A DNA stretch of 6,419 bases from Pseudonocardiaceae bacterium (GTDB lineage: Bacteria; Actinomycetota; Actinomycetes; Mycobacteriales; Pseudonocardiaceae), in contig JAICSB010000190.1 of the NCBI GenBank assembly GCA_025937115.1, positions 1 to 6,419 on the forward strand, written 5' to 3'. A model generated the notes under the pieces. It searched no databases. It saw nothing but the letters and a program-made list of their open reading frames with translations, and was not told the DNA's origin. The position numbers were made by a program, and so were the translations under genes. Of the stretch, positions 4,654-6,419 are shown piece by piece (positions within the stretch are counted from its first letter, which is position 1; every line of letters begins with the position of its first letter).

Positions 4654-6147
4654 GTGCAGGACTGGTTGCGCAAAGTAGCGCAGGACATCAACCGGGTCGA
4701 CCGAGAGCTGGTACGCCGCAGCGCGGTTATCCCGCACTGGCCCGCTGACGCCGGTTTGCGGGCGCTGTCCACGGCCGCCAACCACAGCCTGCTGTGGTTG
4801 GCGGTGGCTGCCGTGCTGGCCAGCCGCCAGGGTTCAACCCGGCGCGGCGCGCTGCGTAGTGTGGCGGCGATAGGCGGGGCCAGTCTCGCCATCAACGCCC
4901 TGGCCAAACCGCTGCTGCCGCGCCGCCGGCCGGCTTATGACGATCTCCCGGTGGCGCGCCGGCTGGCTCTGCGCGATCACCCGAGATCATCGTCGTTCCC
5001 CTCCGGTCACGCAGCGTCGGCTGCGGCATTCGCCACTGCGGTGACGATGGAAAACCCCGCGGTGGGGCTGGCGGTGGCTCCGGTCGCGGCAGCGGTGGCC
5101 TACTCTCGGGTACATACCGGAGCGCACTGGCCTTCCGATGTGGCCGCCGGGGCGCTGATGGGCACTGGTATCGCGCTGGCCACCCGGCTGTGGTGGCCGT
5201 TGCGGATCGGTGAATCCGCCGAGAGCAACCACCGGGCGCACGTGCCCGCGCTGCCCGACGGCGAGGGCCTGTTGATGATGATCAACCCCAGCTCCGGAAC
5301 TGAGGGCGAGGACCCCAGCGCGGAGCTGGCCGCTGCCTGGCCGGCGGCCAGGCTGCTGTTCGCCGAACCTGATGGCGATCTGACCAAGCAGCTGGAGGCT
5401 GAGCTGGATGCGGCCGAGCGGCCGGTGCGAGCAGTCGGCGTCGCTGGCGGTGACGGCACGGTGGCGGCCGTCGCGGCGGTGGCCGCCAGGCGGAACGTGC
5501 CGCTGGTGGTGGTGCCGGCGGGCACGCTGAATCACTTCGCCCGAGACATCGGGGTGGCCGAGCTGTCCGACGCTGTCCAGGCGGTGCGCGACGGCAGTGC
5601 GATGGTGGTGGACCTGGGAGCGGTGCGGATCGACGACGCGCCGCCGCACGGGTTCGTCAACACCGCCAGCCTCGGCGGATACCCGGACCTGGTACAGCTG
5701 CGAGAGGACGGGGAAGCCCACTGGGGTAAGTGGCCGGCGGCCGCACTCGCGCTGATCCGGGTGCTCTGGGAGGCGGATCCGCTAGTGGCTCGCATCGATG
5801 GTGTTCCTCGCAAGGTGTGGCTGGTGTTCGTGGGCAACGGGCTCTACCGGCCCCGCGGTTTCACCGCCGCAGCCCGACACCGGCTGGACTCCGGGCTGAT
5901 CGATGTCCGTTACGTCCGTGCCGACGTGCGGTTGTCCCGGACCCGGTTTGTTATCGGGGCGCTGGCTGGAGCGCTGCAGCGCAGCCGCACCTACGTCCAG
6001 CGGGAGTGTGCTGAGTTGCAGGTCGAGGTGCTCGGACGGCCGCTAGCGCTGGCCACTGACGGTGAGGTCATCGCGGAGGGCCGCAGGTTCCGGTTCTTGA
6101 CCCAACCCGCGGCGCTGACGGTGTACCGGCCGGAGCCGGAGCACTGA
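4654..6147 (+). CDS. PAP2 phosphatase / diacylglycerol kinase-family fusion protein
   Basis: A 497-residue two-domain membrane lipid enzyme. Domain 1 (about 40-182) is a PAP2/phosphatidate-phosphatase-like module with all three signature motifs: K85-x6-R92-P93, PSGH at 116-119, and SRVHTGAHWPSD with Ser151, Arg152, His158 and Asp162. Hydrophobic, Ala-rich stretches near 43-57, 68-84, 122-150 and 163-180 are probable membrane segments. Domain 2 (about 204-492) is a cytosolic diacylglycerol-kinase/sphingosine-kinase-type catalytic domain: MMINPSSG at 208-215, ATP-binding GGDGT at 265-269, PAGTLNHFARDIG at 288-300, and a C-terminal DGE at 469-471. Dephosphorylation and phosphorylation of a lipid in one chain suggest control of phosphatidate/diacylglycerol or a polyprenyl phosphate; the true substrates are unknown. 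GTG 4654 lies 6 nt after a -10-like TAAGCT and no ribosome binding site is visible, so a leaderless message is likely. It diverges from pafA and converges with prcA, leaving 13 bp. Confidence 0.92.
   Translation: MQDWLRKVAQDINRVDRELVRRSAVIPHWPADAGLRALSTAANHSLLWLAVAAVLASRQGSTRRGALRSVAAIGGASLAINALAKPLLPRRRPAYDDLPVARRLALRDHPRSSSFPSGHAASAAAFATAVTMENPAVGLAVAPVAAAVAYSRVHTGAHWPSDVAAGALMGTGIALATRLWWPLRIGESAESNHRAHVPALPDGEGLLMMINPSSGTEGEDPSAELAAAWPAARLLFAEPDGDLTKQLEAELDAAERPVRAVGVAGGDGTVAAVAAVAARRNVPLVVVPAGTLNHFARDIGVAELSDAVQAVRDGSAMVVDLGAVRIDDAPPHGFVNTASLGGYPDLVQLREDGEAHWGKWPAAALALIRVLWEADPLVARIDGVPRKVWLVFVGNGLYRPRGFTAAARHRLDSGLIDVRYVRADVRLSRTRFVIGALAGALQRSRTYVQRECAELQVEVLGRPLALATDGEVIAEGRRFRFLTQPAALTVYRPEPEH
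4775..4804 (+). repeat. perfect 13-bp inverted repeat inside the PAP2-kinase gene
   Basis: CCGCCAACCACAG (4775-4787) and CTGTGGTTGGCGG (4792-4804) are exact reverse complements around the 4-nt loop CCTG; a G-T wobble pair (4774/4805) could extend the stem. It lies 121 nt into the coding sequence and encodes part of the first predicted membrane segment (residues ANHSLLWLA). It would form a very stable mRNA hairpin. Whether it has a function or is a by-product of codon choice is unknown. Confidence 0.85.
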
Positions 6148-6160
6148 CACAACCAATTCG

Positions 6161-6419
6161 TCAGGTGCCGGTGGGGGGCTCAGTGTCGCCTTCGGTGGCT
6201 GGCTCGGCCGGCGTCGCGTCACCCGCGTCCTCGGCGGGCGCAGCGTCAGCGGTCGGGCTATCGGTATTGGTGAGCAGCGCGGTGAGCGCGGCCCCGGTGA
6301 TGCGGCGGAATGCGCGGCGCGGACGGGACCGGTCCAAGACCGCGACCTCAAGCTGACCGACTCCCAGAGTGCGAGTGCCAGCCCCGTTGACGCTGGTGGA
6401 GACCGAGCTCAGGGCGGCA
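6161..6419 (-). CDS. prcA: 20S proteasome alpha subunit, C-terminal part only
   Basis: The last 85 codons of prcA; the 5' part is beyond the right edge. PrcA forms the outer gating rings of the actinobacterial 20S proteasome, to which the Mpa/ARC ATPase docks to feed in pupylated substrates. Seen: [16 protein letters not shown] followed by [17 protein letters not shown], which matches the closing strand and helix of mycobacterial PrcA ([20 protein letters not shown], from memory). After ALTALL comes a tail of about 36 residues rich in Ala, Pro, Thr, Asp and Glu, ending PPTGT. This is low in complexity, presumably disordered, and longer than the tail I recall for M. tuberculosis. The TGA is at 6163-6161. 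The gap to the convergent PAP2-kinase gene is 13 bp with no hairpin. prcB and pup would be expected further right. Confidence 0.95.
   Translation of the reverse strand, partial: AALSSVSTSVNGAGTRTLGVGQLEVAVLDRSRPRRAFRRITGAALTALLTNTDSPTADAAPAEDAGDATPAEPATEGDTEPPTGT

Noticed and set aside
5335..5353. 8-bp inverted repeat GCCTGGCC / GGCCAGGC within the PAP2-kinase gene
   Set aside because: Short and made only of G/C-rich Ala codons; such stems are expected by chance in DNA of this composition.
4987..5721. Minus-strand open frame (244 codons) inside the PAP2-kinase gene
   Set aside because: The translation is Arg/His/Gly-rich with no domain, while the plus strand carries every PAP2 and kinase motif.
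6165..6356. Plus-strand open frame of Val/Ser/Ala-rich protein at the right edge
   Set aside because: It is the antisense of the prcA C-terminus, whose minus-strand translation matches the known PrcA ending.
1..6419. tRNA or rRNA genes, CRISPR arrays, insertion sequences, att sites
   Set aside because: Read through on both strands; no cloverleaf, spaced direct repeats, transposase motifs or terminal repeats were recognised.

Overview
The window is GC-rich, gene-dense DNA. It carries pafA (the Pup-protein ligase) and the end of prcA (proteasome alpha subunit), so it comes from an actinobacterium with a Pup-proteasome system. The long stretches of PafA and PrcA that match the mycobacterial proteins, as I remember them, point to a mycobacterium, pseudonocardiad or close relative. 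The genus cannot be fixed from sequence alone.

Layout, left to right. (1) Positions 1-1524, minus strand: a two-gene operon of an alpha/beta hydrolase and a 3-hydroxybutyrate dehydrogenase of the SDR family; the dehydrogenase runs off the left edge. (2) Positions 1525-1583: a compact divergent promoter region. (3) Positions 1584-2360, plus strand: an enoyl-CoA hydratase/isomerase-family protein that lacks one of the two classical catalytic glutamates. (4) Positions 2473-3213, plus strand: a VapBC-type toxin-antitoxin module behind a perfect 12-bp inverted repeat. (5) Positions 3228-4586, minus strand: pafA, convergent with vapC across two overlapping hairpins. (6) Positions 4587-4653: a 67-bp divergent promoter gap. 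(7) Positions 4654-6147, plus strand: a fusion of a PAP2 lipid phosphatase with a diacylglycerol-kinase-type lipid kinase. (8) Positions 6161-6419, minus strand: the C-terminal 85 residues of PrcA.

How the genes fit together. The left three genes look like short-chain hydroxyacyl or acyl-CoA metabolism, perhaps linked to hydroxybutyrate or polyhydroxybutyrate use; the substrates are inferred. The right half is a proteasome locus in which a membrane lipid phosphatase/kinase fusion lies, on the opposite strand, between prcA and pafA. The vapBC pair sits where mycobacteria carry pafB and pafC.

The most striking cross-cutting pattern is that four genes (the hydratase, vapB, pafA and the PAP2-kinase fusion) each have a candidate start codon 6-7 nt after a TANNNT -10 hexamer. 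This is the geometry of leaderless actinobacterial transcripts. I did not find a clearly new multi-gene system. The best leads are the PAP2-kinase fusion in the proteasome locus, a perfect 13-bp hairpin inside its coding sequence, the vapBC operator that appears to contain its own -10, and a -10 box readable on both strands.
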